64,000 nucleotides of DNA. Source: MPNO01 sp965205995. GTDB lineage: Bacteria; Pseudomonadota; Alphaproteobacteria; MPNO01. The stretch is from positions 620,001 through 684,000 of the forward strand of contig OZ242200.1 of NCBI GenBank assembly GCA_965205995.1. The letters are read 5' to 3'. This document shows positions 34,889 through 43,131 of this stretch, piece by piece (position 1 is the first letter of the stretch; each line of letters begins with the position of its first letter). Under the pieces are notes generated by a model. It searched no databases, was not told the DNA's origin, and saw only the letters and a program-made list of their open reading frames with translations. A program made the translations under genes and the position numbers.

Positions 34889-35699
34889 GATCGGGATTGT
34901 CGCCGGCGCCGGCGACATACCCGACCGCGTGATCGCGGCCTGCCGGGAGGCCGGACGCGATCCGTTCGTCATCGGGCTCACGGACCAGGCCGATCCGGCG
35001 TCGTTTTCGCGCTCGCCCGATGCTTGGATCCGCCTCGGCGAGGCGGGAAAGGGTGTCGAACTCCTCAAATCCGCCGGCGCGGAGGAGGTCGTCCTCGTCG
35101 GCGGTGTCGACCGGCCGCCGCTTCGCTCGCTCCGGCCCGACGCCTGGACGGCGCGTCTTCTCCTGCGGGTCGGACGTTCCTATTATCGCGACGGCTCGAT
35201 CCTGGACGCGATCGCGGATGCGCTCGAAACCGAGGGTCTTCGGGTCGTGGCACCGGAAACCCTGGCCACCTCTCTCGCCGCGAAGGCGGGCGCCTATACC
35301 GCCCGCGCGCCCGACGAGGCGCAGCGCACCGATATCGCGCGCGGTTTCGAGGTCGCCCGCGCGCTGGGCGCGCTGGATGTCGGCCAGGCGGTGGTCGTCC
35401 AGCAGGGACGGGTTATCGGGGTGGAGGCCGCGGAAGGAACCGACGCGCTGATCGAACGCTGCGCGCCGCTGCTCGCCCCGGGCGGGGGTGGCGTGCTGGT
35501 CAAGGCCTGCAAGCCGGGGCAGGACATCCGCATCGACCTGCCGACGATCGGGCCGCGCACGGTGGCGAACGCCGCGCGGGCGGGGCTCTGGGGTGTCGCC
35601 GTCGCAGCGGGGCGCGCGCTGATCGTCGATACCGAAGAGGTCATCCGGGTGGCCGATGCCGCCGGCATCTTCGTCATCGGCATCGACGAAGCGGAGTGA
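34878..35699 (+). CDS. lpxI: UDP-2,3-diacylglucosamine pyrophosphatase LpxI
   Basis: 273-residue protein of the LpxI (former DUF1009) family, which hydrolyses UDP-2,3-diacylglucosamine to lipid X. It replaces LpxH in alphaproteobacteria and attacks the alpha rather than the beta phosphate side in characterised members. PRIGIVAGAGDIPDRVI at the N-terminus, VLVGGVDRPPL, and KACKPGQDIRIDLPTIGPRTV in the catalytic half are distinctive. The ATG lies within the end of lpxA; lpxB follows after 12 bp. Confidence 0.92.
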   Translation: MPPRIGIVAGAGDIPDRVIAACREAGRDPFVIGLTDQADPASFSRSPDAWIRLGEAGKGVELLKSAGAEEVVLVGGVDRPPLRSLRPDAWTARLLLRVGRSYYRDGSILDAIADALETEGLRVVAPETLATSLAAKAGAYTARAPDEAQRTDIARGFEVARALGALDVGQAVVVQQGRVIGVEAAEGTDALIERCAPLLAPGGGGVLVKACKPGQDIRIDLPTIGPRTVANAARAGLWGVAVAAGRALIVDTEEVIRVADAAGIFVIGIDEAE

Positions 35700-35711
35700 A
35701 GGGCGGTCCCA

Positions 35712-36902
35712 ATGGAGCCGCGCTCCCCGCTATTCTTCCTGGTCGCGGGCGAGCCGTCCGGCGACGAGATCGGCGGCCGGCTCATCCCGGCGCTCAGGGA
35801 GGCCACCGGCGGCGAGCTGCGCATCGCCGGCATAGGCGGCGAAGCGATGGCCGCCCAGGGCCTCGAAAGCCTGTTCCCCATCGAGGAACTCTCGGTGATG
35901 GGGCTGGTGGAGGTGGTTCCACGGGCGATCGGAATCATGCGCCGCATGTCGGAGACCGCCGGCGCCATCCGCCGTCTGTCGCCCGACGCGGTCATAACCA
36001 TCGACGCGCCCGCGTTCGCCAACGGCGTCTGGCGCCGCCTCGGCGGCGTCGACGCCGCATTGATCCACTATGTCGCGCCGACGGTCTGGGCCTGGCGCGC
36101 GGGGCGCGCGCGCAAGCTCGCCCGGAAGATCGATCATCTTCTCGCCCTGTTTCCGTTCGAACCGCCTTTTTTCGAGGCCGAACGGCTCGACTGCACCTTC
36201 GTCGGGCATCCCGGGCTGGAAACCGAGATCGCGGCCGATGACGGGGCGGCCTTCCGCGCGCGCCACGCAATACCCGCCGGGCCGGTCATCGGGCTGCTCC
36301 CGGGGAGCCGCCGCGGCGAGATTTCCCGCCTGATGCCGGTCTTCGCCGACGCGGTGCGGCGGATCGCGGCGGTCGAACCGGCTGTTCGGGTCGTGATTCC
36401 CGCGGTCCCGGCGCATGCGGCCCTGATCCGGAACGCCGCCGCCCGATTGCCGGTACCGGTCACGGTCACCGCCGACCGGCAGGAACGCCACGCGGCGATG
36501 GCGGCGTGCGACGCGGCGATCGCGGCATCCGGCACGGTGGCGCTGGACCTCGCGCTCGCCGGCGTGCCGATGGTTATCGCCTACAGGCTCAACCCGCTCA
36601 CGGCATCGATCCTTCGCCGGATGATCCGCGTCCGCTATGCGACGATCGTCAACCTGGTGCTTGACCGGCCGGCGATCCCCGAGTTTCTTCAGGAGAACTG
36701 CACCGGGAACCGGCTCGCGGAGGCCGCCCTGGCGCTTCTGCGGGACGACGGCGCGCGCAGCGCGCAGCGCGAGGCGGTCGCCAGCGCGCTCGCCGCGCTC
36801 GGTCCCGGCGACGAGAGCCCGAGCGCCCGGGCGGCCGCGGCGATACTGGATGTCGTGCGCCGCCGGGCGGAAACCCGTACCGAACAGGGAGTTGTCACAT
36901 GA
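35712..36902 (+). CDS. lpxB: lipid-A-disaccharide synthase
   Basis: 396-residue GT19 glycosyltransferase that joins lipid X and UDP-2,3-diacylglucosamine. The start LFFLVAGEPSGDEIGG is diagnostic, followed by GIGGEAMAAQGLESLF, YVAPTVWAWR, FVGHPGLE, LLPGSRRGEI and the late SGTVALDLALAGVPMVIAYR. Normal length. An ATGA overlap couples it to the glyoxalase gene downstream. Confidence 0.96.
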   Translation: MEPRSPLFFLVAGEPSGDEIGGRLIPALREATGGELRIAGIGGEAMAAQGLESLFPIEELSVMGLVEVVPRAIGIMRRMSETAGAIRRLSPDAVITIDAPAFANGVWRRLGGVDAALIHYVAPTVWAWRAGRARKLARKIDHLLALFPFEPPFFEAERLDCTFVGHPGLETEIAADDGAAFRARHAIPAGPVIGLLPGSRRGEISRLMPVFADAVRRIAAVEPAVRVVIPAVPAHAALIRNAAARLPVPVTVTADRQERHAAMAACDAAIAASGTVALDLALAGVPMVIAYRLNPLTASILRRMIRVRYATIVNLVLDRPAIPEFLQENCTGNRLAEAALALLRDDGARSAQREAVASALAALGPGDESPSARAAAAILDVVRRRAETRTEQGVVT

Positions 36903-37318
36903 CCGACGCCGCGGACAAGACGAGCTACCGCTTTCTCCACACGATGATCCGGGTCAAGGACCTTGAGAAGTCGCTCGACTTCTATACCCGGCACCTTGGC
37001 ATGAACCTGCTGCGGCGCCGCGAGTTTGCCGACGGCCGGTTTACCCTGGCCTTCGTCGGCTATGGCGAAGAGACCGATAACACCGTGATCGAGCTGACCC
37101 ATAACTGGGACCAGGAGGACGCCTACGATCTGGGGGCCGCCTTCGGCCATCTCGCGGTCGCGGTTCCCGATGTCTACGGCACCTGCGAAGCGCTGGAGAA
37201 GGAAGGGGTCAGCATTCCCCGGCCGCCGGGGCCGATGAAATTCGGCGGCAGCCAGACCCATATGGCGTTCATCGAGGACCCGGACGGCTACCGGATCGAA
37301 TTGATCCAGCGGTCCTAG
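36899..37318 (+). CDS. gloA: lactoylglutathione lyase (glyoxalase I)
   Basis: 139-residue glyoxalase I, which converts the methylglyoxal-glutathione hemithioacetal to S-lactoylglutathione. All four metal ligands are in place: His14, Glu65, His84 and Glu134. IRVKDLEKSLDFYTRHLGM and HMAFIEDPDGYRIELIQ are classic. Length fits the nickel-type bacterial enzyme (E. coli 135). It overlaps the lpxB stop by four bases, so it belongs to the lpx transcription unit, and converges on gltA with a 9-bp gap. Confidence 0.93.
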   Translation: MTDAADKTSYRFLHTMIRVKDLEKSLDFYTRHLGMNLLRRREFADGRFTLAFVGYGEETDNTVIELTHNWDQEDAYDLGAAFGHLAVAVPDVYGTCEALEKEGVSIPRPPGPMKFGGSQTHMAFIEDPDGYRIELIQRS

Positions 37319-37327
37319 GGGCCCCGT

Positions 37328-38656
37328 TCAGCCCCGCTTGGCGATCGGCACGTAGCGGCGCTGCTCGTACCCGGTATAGAGCTGGCGCGGCCGGCCGATC
37401 TTCTGGTTCGGGTCCTCGACCATCTCGTTCCACTGGGCGACCCAGCCGACCGTGCGGGCGACCGCGAACAGCACCGTGAACATGCTGACCGGGATGCCGA
37501 TCGCCTTGAAGATGATGCCGGAATAGAAGTCGACATTGGGGTACAGGCGGCGGTCCACGAAATAGCTGTCCTCCAGCGCGAAACGCTCGAGCTCCATCGC
37601 AAGTTCGAGCAGCGGCTCGTTCTCGATCTCGAGCTCGTTGAGCACCTCGTGGCAGGATTCGCGCATCAGCCGCGCCCGGGGATCGAAATTCTTGTACACC
37701 CGGTGCCCGAAGCCCATCAGGCGGAACGGGTCGTCGGGGTTCTTGGCCTTGTCGACGAATTCGCCGATACGGTTGGGGCTGCCGATCTCGTTGAGCATGT
37801 TGAGCACCGCCTCGTTGGCGCCGCCATGCGCGGGACCCCACAGGCTGGCGATCCCGGCGGCGATGCAGGCGAACGGGTTGGCGCCGCTCGATCCCGCCAG
37901 CCGGACCGTCGAGGTCGAGGCGTTCTGTTCGTGATCGGCATGCAGGATCAGGATGCGGTCGAGCGCCCTGGCGATCACCGGGCTGATCTCATAGTCCTCG
38001 CACGGCGTCGCGAACATCATGTGGATGAAGTTCTCGGCGTAGTTGAGGTTGTTGCGCGGATAGATGAATGGCTGGCCCTGCGAATACTTGAACGCCCAGG
38101 CCGCGATGGTCGGCATCTTCGCGATCATCCGATAGGACGCGACCATGCGCTGGTACGGATCGGAGATATCTGTGCTGTCGTGATAGAACGCCGACAGGGC
38201 GCCGACCACGCCGCACATAATGGCCATCGGGTGCGCATCGCGACGGAACCCGTCGATGAACTTGTGAAGCTGTTCGTGCACCATCGTGTGATGGGTGATG
38301 GCGTGCACGAAGGTGTCTTTTTCCTCCTTCGTGGGCAGTTCGCCGTAGAGCAGGAGATAGCAGACTTCCATGAAGTCGCTGTTCAGGGCCAGATCCTCGA
38401 TCGGATAGCCGCGATGGAGAAGGATTCCGGCTTCGCCGTCGATATAGGTGATCTTGGATTCGCAACTCCCGGTGGCGGTGAACCCCGGGTCGTAGGTGAA
38501 CATATCGGTCGCGCCGTAGAGATTGCGGACGTCGATGACCTTGGGGCCGCAGGTCCCCTGCAGTACGGGGAAGGTGACCTGCTCGCCGGAGCCGTTGTTG
38601 ACGATCGTGATGCTGTCCTCGGGCGGGGTACCGTTGCCGGTCAGGTCGGTGCTCAT
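37328..38656 (-). CDS. gltA: citrate synthase
   Basis: 442-residue type II (hexameric, NADH-regulated type) citrate synthase. The catalytic residues are His277 (GPAHGGAN), His318 (GFGHRVYKNFDPRA) and Asp376 (YPNVDFYSG). The N-terminal beta-rich domain typical of the Gram-negative long form is present (residues ~15-60). It is transcribed after gltX on the same strand with a 74-bp gap holding a hairpin and a promoter candidate. Confidence 0.96.
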   Translation of the reverse strand: MSTDLTGNGTPPEDSITIVNNGSGEQVTFPVLQGTCGPKVIDVRNLYGATDMFTYDPGFTATGSCESKITYIDGEAGILLHRGYPIEDLALNSDFMEVCYLLLYGELPTKEEKDTFVHAITHHTMVHEQLHKFIDGFRRDAHPMAIMCGVVGALSAFYHDSTDISDPYQRMVASYRMIAKMPTIAAWAFKYSQGQPFIYPRNNLNYAENFIHMMFATPCEDYEISPVIARALDRILILHADHEQNASTSTVRLAGSSGANPFACIAAGIASLWGPAHGGANEAVLNMLNEIGSPNRIGEFVDKAKNPDDPFRLMGFGHRVYKNFDPRARLMRESCHEVLNELEIENEPLLELAMELERFALEDSYFVDRRLYPNVDFYSGIIFKAIGIPVSMFTVLFAVARTVGWVAQWNEMVEDPNQKIGRPRQLYTGYEQRRYVPIAKRG

Positions 38657-38681
38657 CTCCGTTGTCCCCCGTTGGCCAGAA

Positions 38682-38708
38682 AGTCCGGCGGCGCGCCGGC
38701 GCCGGACT
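38682..38708 (-). repeat. GC-rich hairpin in the gltX-gltA gap
   Basis: Perfect 9-bp inverted repeat AGTCCGGCG / CGCCGGACT (38682-38690 with 38700-38708) with a 9-base loop. In the direction of gltX-gltA transcription it is followed by TTCT only, so as an intrinsic terminator it would be weak. It overlaps the proposed gltA -10 box by three bases. Confidence 0.6.
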
Positions 38709-38734
38709 CTAATGATTTCGTGCCCTCAGATCAA
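38706..38734 (-). promoter_or_regulatory. promoter candidate for gltA
   Basis: On the minus strand: TTGATC (38734-38729), 17-bp spacer, TAGAGT (38711-38706). The -35 box overlaps the gltX stop codon. Transcription would begin about 40 bases before the gltA ATG and inside the hairpin region. Confidence 0.4.
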
Positions 38735-40164
38735 ATTGACGAGCCGTTGGGGTCCCGGTCGACGGACCCGAGCGCATCCCGGATCCGGCCCAGCGTCTCC
38801 GCCCGCCCGAGCACCGCGGCGACCTCGAAAATCCCGGGCGAGACGGTGCTGCCGGCAAGACTTGCACGGAGAGGCTGTGCGACGGCGCCGAGCTTGATCT
38901 CCCGCGCTTGCGCGAAATCGCGAACCGCCCGCTCGATCTCGTCCTCTGCCCAGGATTCGAGCGACTCCAGCGTCGGCAGCAGCGCCCCGAGCGCCGACAG
39001 GGCGTCCTCGCCCAGCAGCTTCCGCGCCCTGGCATCGATGGCTATGGGCCGCTCGGCAATGTAGAAAGCGGAATTCTCGGCCAGCGCGACAAGGCTGTTC
39101 GCGCGCGGCTTCAGACCGGGCATCGCCCGCCTCAGCCGCGCCGCCCTGTCTTCGTCGAGGGCGATCCCCAGCCTCTCCTCCAGGCGGGGGCGAATGAGCG
39201 CGACCAGGGCGTCCGCCGCCGTTTCCTGCAGGTAATGGGCGTTGAGGCTCATCAGCCGGTCGAGATCGAACCGCGCGGCGCCGCGCCCGACATGGTCGAG
39301 ATCGAACCAGGCGATTGCCCGGTCGCGGGCGATGATCTCGTCGTCGCCATGGCTCCAGCCCAGGCGCAGCAGGAGGTTCACCAGCGCATCGGGGAGAATG
39401 CCGAGATCGCGATAGGCATCCACGCCGAGCGCGCCGTGCCGCTTCGACAGCTTGGCGCCGTCGGCGCCGTGGATCAGCGGGATATGGGCGTAGACCGGGG
39501 TTTCCCAGCCCAGGGCACGGAAAAGCTGGGTCTGGCGAAACGCGTTGTTCAGGTGGTCGTCGCCCCGGATCGCATGGGTGATCCCCATCTCGTGGTCGTC
39601 GACGACGACGGCGAGCATATAGGTGGGGGTACCGTGGCTCCTCAGCAGCACCATGTCGTCGAGCTGGCGGTTGGCGACCCGGACACGCCCCTGCACGGCG
39701 TCCTCGATCGCGGTCTCGCCCTCGCGCGGCGCCCTGAACCGGATCACCGGGTCGATTCCGGGCGGCGCTTCGGCCGGATCGCGGTCGCGCCAGCGACCGT
39801 CATAGAGCATCGCCCGTCCTTCGGCCTTGGCGCGCTCGCGCATTTCGGCGAGCTCCTCCGGTGTGGCATAACAGTAATAGGCTTTGCCTTGGTCGAGCAG
39901 GCGGTGCGCCGCCTCGACATGGCGCGGGAGGCGCAAAAACTGGCTTACCGGCTCACCATCCCAGTCAAGCCCGAGCCAGGAGAGGCCGTCATAGATCGCC
40001 GCGACCGCTTCTTCGCTGTAACGGCGGCGGTCGGTGTCCTCGATCCTGAGCAGGAACCGGCCGCCGTGACGGCGCGCGAACAGCCAGTTGAACAACGCCG
40101 TCCGCGCGCCGCCGATATGGAGAAACCCGGTCGGCGAGGGGGCAAAGCGGGTGACGACCGTCAT
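38731..40164 (-). CDS. gltX: glutamyl-tRNA synthetase
   Basis: 477-residue class I synthetase for glutamate. HIGH-type motif HIGG at 16-19 within FAPSPTGFLHIGGARTALFNWLFARR; KMSKS-type motif KLSKRHG at 238-244. C-terminal anticodon-binding helical domain complete. Alphaproteobacteria often have two GltX paralogues, one of which may mischarge tRNA-Gln for the amidotransferase route; which one this is cannot be told here. Its start faces comEC across 71 bp with no clear promoter boxes. Confidence 0.95.
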   Translation of the reverse strand: MTVVTRFAPSPTGFLHIGGARTALFNWLFARRHGGRFLLRIEDTDRRRYSEEAVAAIYDGLSWLGLDWDGEPVSQFLRLPRHVEAAHRLLDQGKAYYCYATPEELAEMRERAKAEGRAMLYDGRWRDRDPAEAPPGIDPVIRFRAPREGETAIEDAVQGRVRVANRQLDDMVLLRSHGTPTYMLAVVVDDHEMGITHAIRGDDHLNNAFRQTQLFRALGWETPVYAHIPLIHGADGAKLSKRHGALGVDAYRDLGILPDALVNLLLRLGWSHGDDEIIARDRAIAWFDLDHVGRGAARFDLDRLMSLNAHYLQETAADALVALIRPRLEERLGIALDEDRAARLRRAMPGLKPRANSLVALAENSAFYIAERPIAIDARARKLLGEDALSALGALLPTLESLESWAEDEIERAVRDFAQAREIKLGAVAQPLRASLAGSTVSPGIFEVAAVLGRAETLGRIRDALGSVDRDPNGSSI

Positions 40165-40235
40165 GGCGGCTCCTCGGCAGTCCGGCTGTTGGGCACCGTA
40201 GCGGGAAGGCTCCGGCGCGGGTCAGCGCTTACACG

Positions 40236-42351
40236 ATGAACAGCGGGCTTGGCAACGCGGGCGTAAAGCGCGGCCTCGGGTGGAACCTTCCGGACGCGGT
40301 TTCGGCCGAGCGGGACCGTTGGGTGCTGTGGCTGCCGGTGGCGCTCGGGCTCGGGATCGCGGTCTATTTCGCGCTGCCGCGCGAACCGCCGCACTGGCTG
40401 ATCCCGGTGTCGGGCGCGACGATCGCCGCGGCGTTCGTCCTGCGCGGCCGTCCCGGCGGTGCCGCGCTGATCGCGCTCGCCGCCTTCGCCGCCGGTTTCT
40501 CGCTCGCCCAGCTCCGCACGCTCGCGGTCGCCGCGCCGGTGCTCGAAAGGCGCATCGGACCGGTGACCGTTACCGGAACGATCGAGGCCGCATCGCGCGA
40601 CAAGCGCGGCGCATGGCGGACGACCATCGCCGATCCCCGGATATCCAGGCTCGCCGCCGAAGCGACGCCCCGACGCATCCGGATCAGCGTCCGCACCACC
40701 GATCCCGCGTTCGAACCGGGAAGCCGCTTCTCGGTCCGCGCGATGCTCCAGCCGCCGCTCGCCCCGGTGGTCCCGGGCGGGTTCGATTTCGCGAGACGGG
40801 CCTATTTTCTGAGCCTCGGAGCGGTCGGCTTTGCCGTCTCCCGGCCGGCCATCGCGGCCGCCCGCGATCCCCCCGGCATCCGCGCCCGGGTCAACCTTCT
40901 GCGCCAGCGCATCACCCGACGGATCGCCTCCGCGCTTCCCGGCGCGGAGGGCGCCGTGGCCGCCGCCTTGACCACCGGAGAGCGCGGCGCCATCCCGGAA
41001 CGGGTCCTGGTGGCGATGCGCGATGCCGGACTCGCGCACCTCCTCGCGATTTCCGGGCTTCACTTCTCGCTGGTCGCGGCCTTGCTGTTCGGCGGTCTCA
41101 GGGCCGGTCTCGCCGCCGTGCCCGTCATCGCGCTGCGCTACCCGATCAAGAAATGGGCGGCAGCGGGCGCCTTTGCCGGCGCCCTGGTGTATCTCCTGAT
41201 ATCCGGCGCCTCGATCCCGACCCAGCGCGCCTTCCTCATGCTTTCCGTGGCGCTGCTCGCGGTGATGCTGGACCGGGCCGCGATCTCGATGCGGCTGGTC
41301 GCGGTCGCCGCCGCCGCGGTGCTGCTGATCGCGCCCGAAAGCCTGTTGGGCGCGAGCTTCCAGATGTCGTTCGCCGCCGTGGTCGCGCTGGTCGCCTTCT
41401 ATGAGTCGGTCAGCGAACGGCTAGCCGGGTTGCGCGCGGATTCCGGCCTCGCGCCTCGCGCTCTACGCGTTCGGCGTCGGGCTGACGACGCTGATCGCGG
41501 GGCTCGCGACCGCGCCGTTCGCGGTCTATCACTTCAACCGGTTTGCGGTGTTCGGCGTCGTCGCCAACCTGCTCGCCGTCCCGGTTACCGGGCTGTGGAT
41601 CATGCCCTGGGCCATCCTCGCGTTCCTGCTGATGCCGTTCGGCCTGGAAGGGCTGGCCTTGGCGCCGATGGGGTGGGGGATCGCCGTGGTGATCGCCGTC
41701 GCCGAGACCGTCTCTTCATGGCCCTCGGCGGTGCGCCTGGTTCCGGCAATGCCTGCCGCTTACCTCGCGCTGACCGCTACCGGCGGGCTCTGGCTCTGCC
41801 TGTGGCGCGGCCGGCTACGAGCGCTTGGGCTGATCGGCATCGCGGTCGCGCTATTGACGGGATGGCGCGACCGTCCGCCGGACATCCTGGCCGGGCTGGA
41901 CCCGGGCGCCTTCGCGATACGGATCGGGGACGGGCTTGCGATCGCACCCGCGACACGCAGGTTCACCCGCCAGTACTGGCTCAGGAACGCGGGGCTCGCC
42001 GAACCCGTATTGTGGCCGGGCGGGCGCGGCACCGGGGATGCCGTGCTTTCCTGCGACGGGCTCGGATGCATTCTGCGCCGCGGCGGCACCACGGTCGCGG
42101 TCGTTCTCGACCGCGCCGCCCTGCAGGAGGATTGCCACGAAGCGGAGCTGTTGATCGCGGCGATGTGGGTCGCGCGTTGGCGATGCCGGGCGCCGGAGCG
42201 GGTGATCGATCTGCGCGAGCGGCGCCGGGAAGGCGCGCTCGCCATATGGCTGGAGCCCGACGGTCCGCGGATCGAGAGCGCGCGCCAGCTCCGGGGCGCC
42301 CGCCCCTGGACGGCTCAGTACTGGCGGAACAGGCAGACGAGCCGGCCCTGA
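40236..42351 (+). pseudogene. comEC: ComEC/Rec2 DNA-uptake channel, frameshifted
   Basis: Inner-membrane competence channel for single-stranded DNA. The first frame (40236 to about 41459) carries the N-terminal DUF4131-like region and the competence domain with GLAHLLAISGLHFSLVAALLFGG and the helices up to QMSFAAVVALVAFYES. The rest (LYAFGVGLTTLIAGLATAPF, AVYHFNRFAVFGVVANLLAVPV to the C-terminal degenerate metallo-beta-lactamase-like part) is in the +1 frame, stop at 42349. The switch coincides with a 7-bp tandem duplication; removing one copy restores a 702-residue protein. Either a real lesion, a reversible slippage site, or a sequence error. The 3' end overlaps lexA by 37 bp, tail to tail. 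Confidence 0.85.
41446..41459. repeat. 7-bp tandem duplication at the comEC frameshift
   Basis: GCCTCGC at 41446-41452 is repeated directly at 41453-41459. Deleting one copy joins the two comEC frames as DSGLALYAFGVGL with no stop. A stop in the downstream frame (TAG at 41422-41424) means the switch must occur after 41424, which agrees with this position. A 2-base deletion at the same place would explain the shift equally well. Confidence 0.75.
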
Positions 42352-43016
42352 ACCTTGACTTGGTCGGGGCCGAAAATGCGGGTCTCGTGGCTCGGGTTGG
42401 CGGGCTCCAGCGCGATCGAATCGCCGCGCCGCCGGAACCGTTTCAGCGTGACCTCCTCGTTGCCCAGCAGGGCGACGACGATGTGGCCGTTCTCCGCCGT
42501 GTCGCCGCGCCGGATCACCGCGACATCGCCGTCGTGAATCCCGGCATCGATCATCGAATCCCCTTCGACCTCGAGGGCGTAGTGTTCGCCCGACCCGAGC
42601 AGGGATTGCGGCATCGCGAAGCTGCGCGTGTTGTCGCGCAGCGCCTCGATGGGAACGCCGGCCGCGATGCGGCCGTAGAGCGGCAGCGCGACGACCTGCT
42701 GGTCGTCACCGCCGCTCGCACCGCCGAGCTCGTTGGCGAAGTCGCCTTCGATCACCTTGGGCGCGAACATGCCGCCCCGCTTCGGCGCGCCCTCGGCCAT
42801 CGTCTCGGGACGGCGCAGCACTTCGAGGGCGCGGGCGCGGTGGGGCAGGCGGCGGATGAAGCCGCGCTCCTCCAGGGCGATGATCAGGCGATGGATGCCC
42901 GACTTGGATTTGAGGGTGAGCGCCTCCTTCATCTCGTCGAAGGAAGGCGATACCCCGTGCTGGCCGATGAACGTGTCGATATAGGCCAGCAGCTCGTATT
43001 GCTTGGGCGTCAACAT
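42315..43016 (-). CDS. lexA: SOS repressor LexA
   Basis: 233-residue self-cleaving repressor. The N-terminal winged helix-turn-helix (MLTPKQYELLAYIDTFIGQHGVSPSFDEMKEAL) binds the operator; an unstructured linker (70-105) leads to the S24 peptidase domain. Cleavage site Ala119-Gly120 (RIAAGVPIEA), nucleophile Ser154 (EGDSMIDAGI), general base Lys192. The linker and length are alphaproteobacterial. Transcribed from its own operator/promoter region at 43050-43103, downstream of moeA. Confidence 0.96.
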   Translation of the reverse strand: MLTPKQYELLAYIDTFIGQHGVSPSFDEMKEALTLKSKSGIHRLIIALEERGFIRRLPHRARALEVLRRPETMAEGAPKRGGMFAPKVIEGDFANELGGASGGDDQQVVALPLYGRIAAGVPIEALRDNTRSFAMPQSLLGSGEHYALEVEGDSMIDAGIHDGDVAVIRRGDTAENGHIVVALLGNEEVTLKRFRRRGDSIALEPANPSHETRIFGPDQVKVQGRLVCLFRQY

Positions 43017-43049
43017 GGGTCACCGTCCGCTGGATCGCTACCAGATATA

Positions 43050-43064
43050 GAACGAAACATAAAC
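43050..43064. promoter_or_regulatory. lexA: second, imperfect SOS box before lexA
   Basis: On the minus strand GTTT-N7-GTTC (43064-43050), one base off the alphaproteobacterial consensus GTTC-N7-GTTC. It lies 10 bp from the perfect box, closer to the lexA start. Two operators would allow tighter or cooperative self-repression. Confidence 0.5.
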
Positions 43065-43074
43065 ATGACCCCAT

Positions 43075-43089
43075 GTTCTAGTAAAGTTC
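43075..43089. promoter_or_regulatory. lexA: SOS box (LexA operator), perfect GTTC-N7-GTTC
   Basis: GTTCTAGTAAAGTTC read on the plus strand, an exact match to the alphaproteobacterial direct-repeat LexA site. It overlaps the -10 box and spacer of the lexA promoter candidate, so LexA binding would block transcription of its own gene. Confidence 0.85.
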
Positions 43090-43103
43090 TATTTCCGGGT
43101 CAA
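43075..43103 (-). promoter_or_regulatory. lexA: lexA promoter candidate
   Basis: On the minus strand TTGACC (43103-43098), 17-bp spacer, TAGAAC (43080-43075). The spacer and -10 are embedded in the SOS box. The leader would be about 55 bases long. Confidence 0.5.
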
Positions 43104-43131
43104 CGCCCTAAAGCGGTTTCCGATTCGCTCC

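Noticed and set aside
41425..41475. Programmed ribosomal frameshift in comEC.
   Set aside because: No slippery heptamer, homopolymer run or clear downstream structure; the 7-bp duplication or a small deletion explains the shift more simply.
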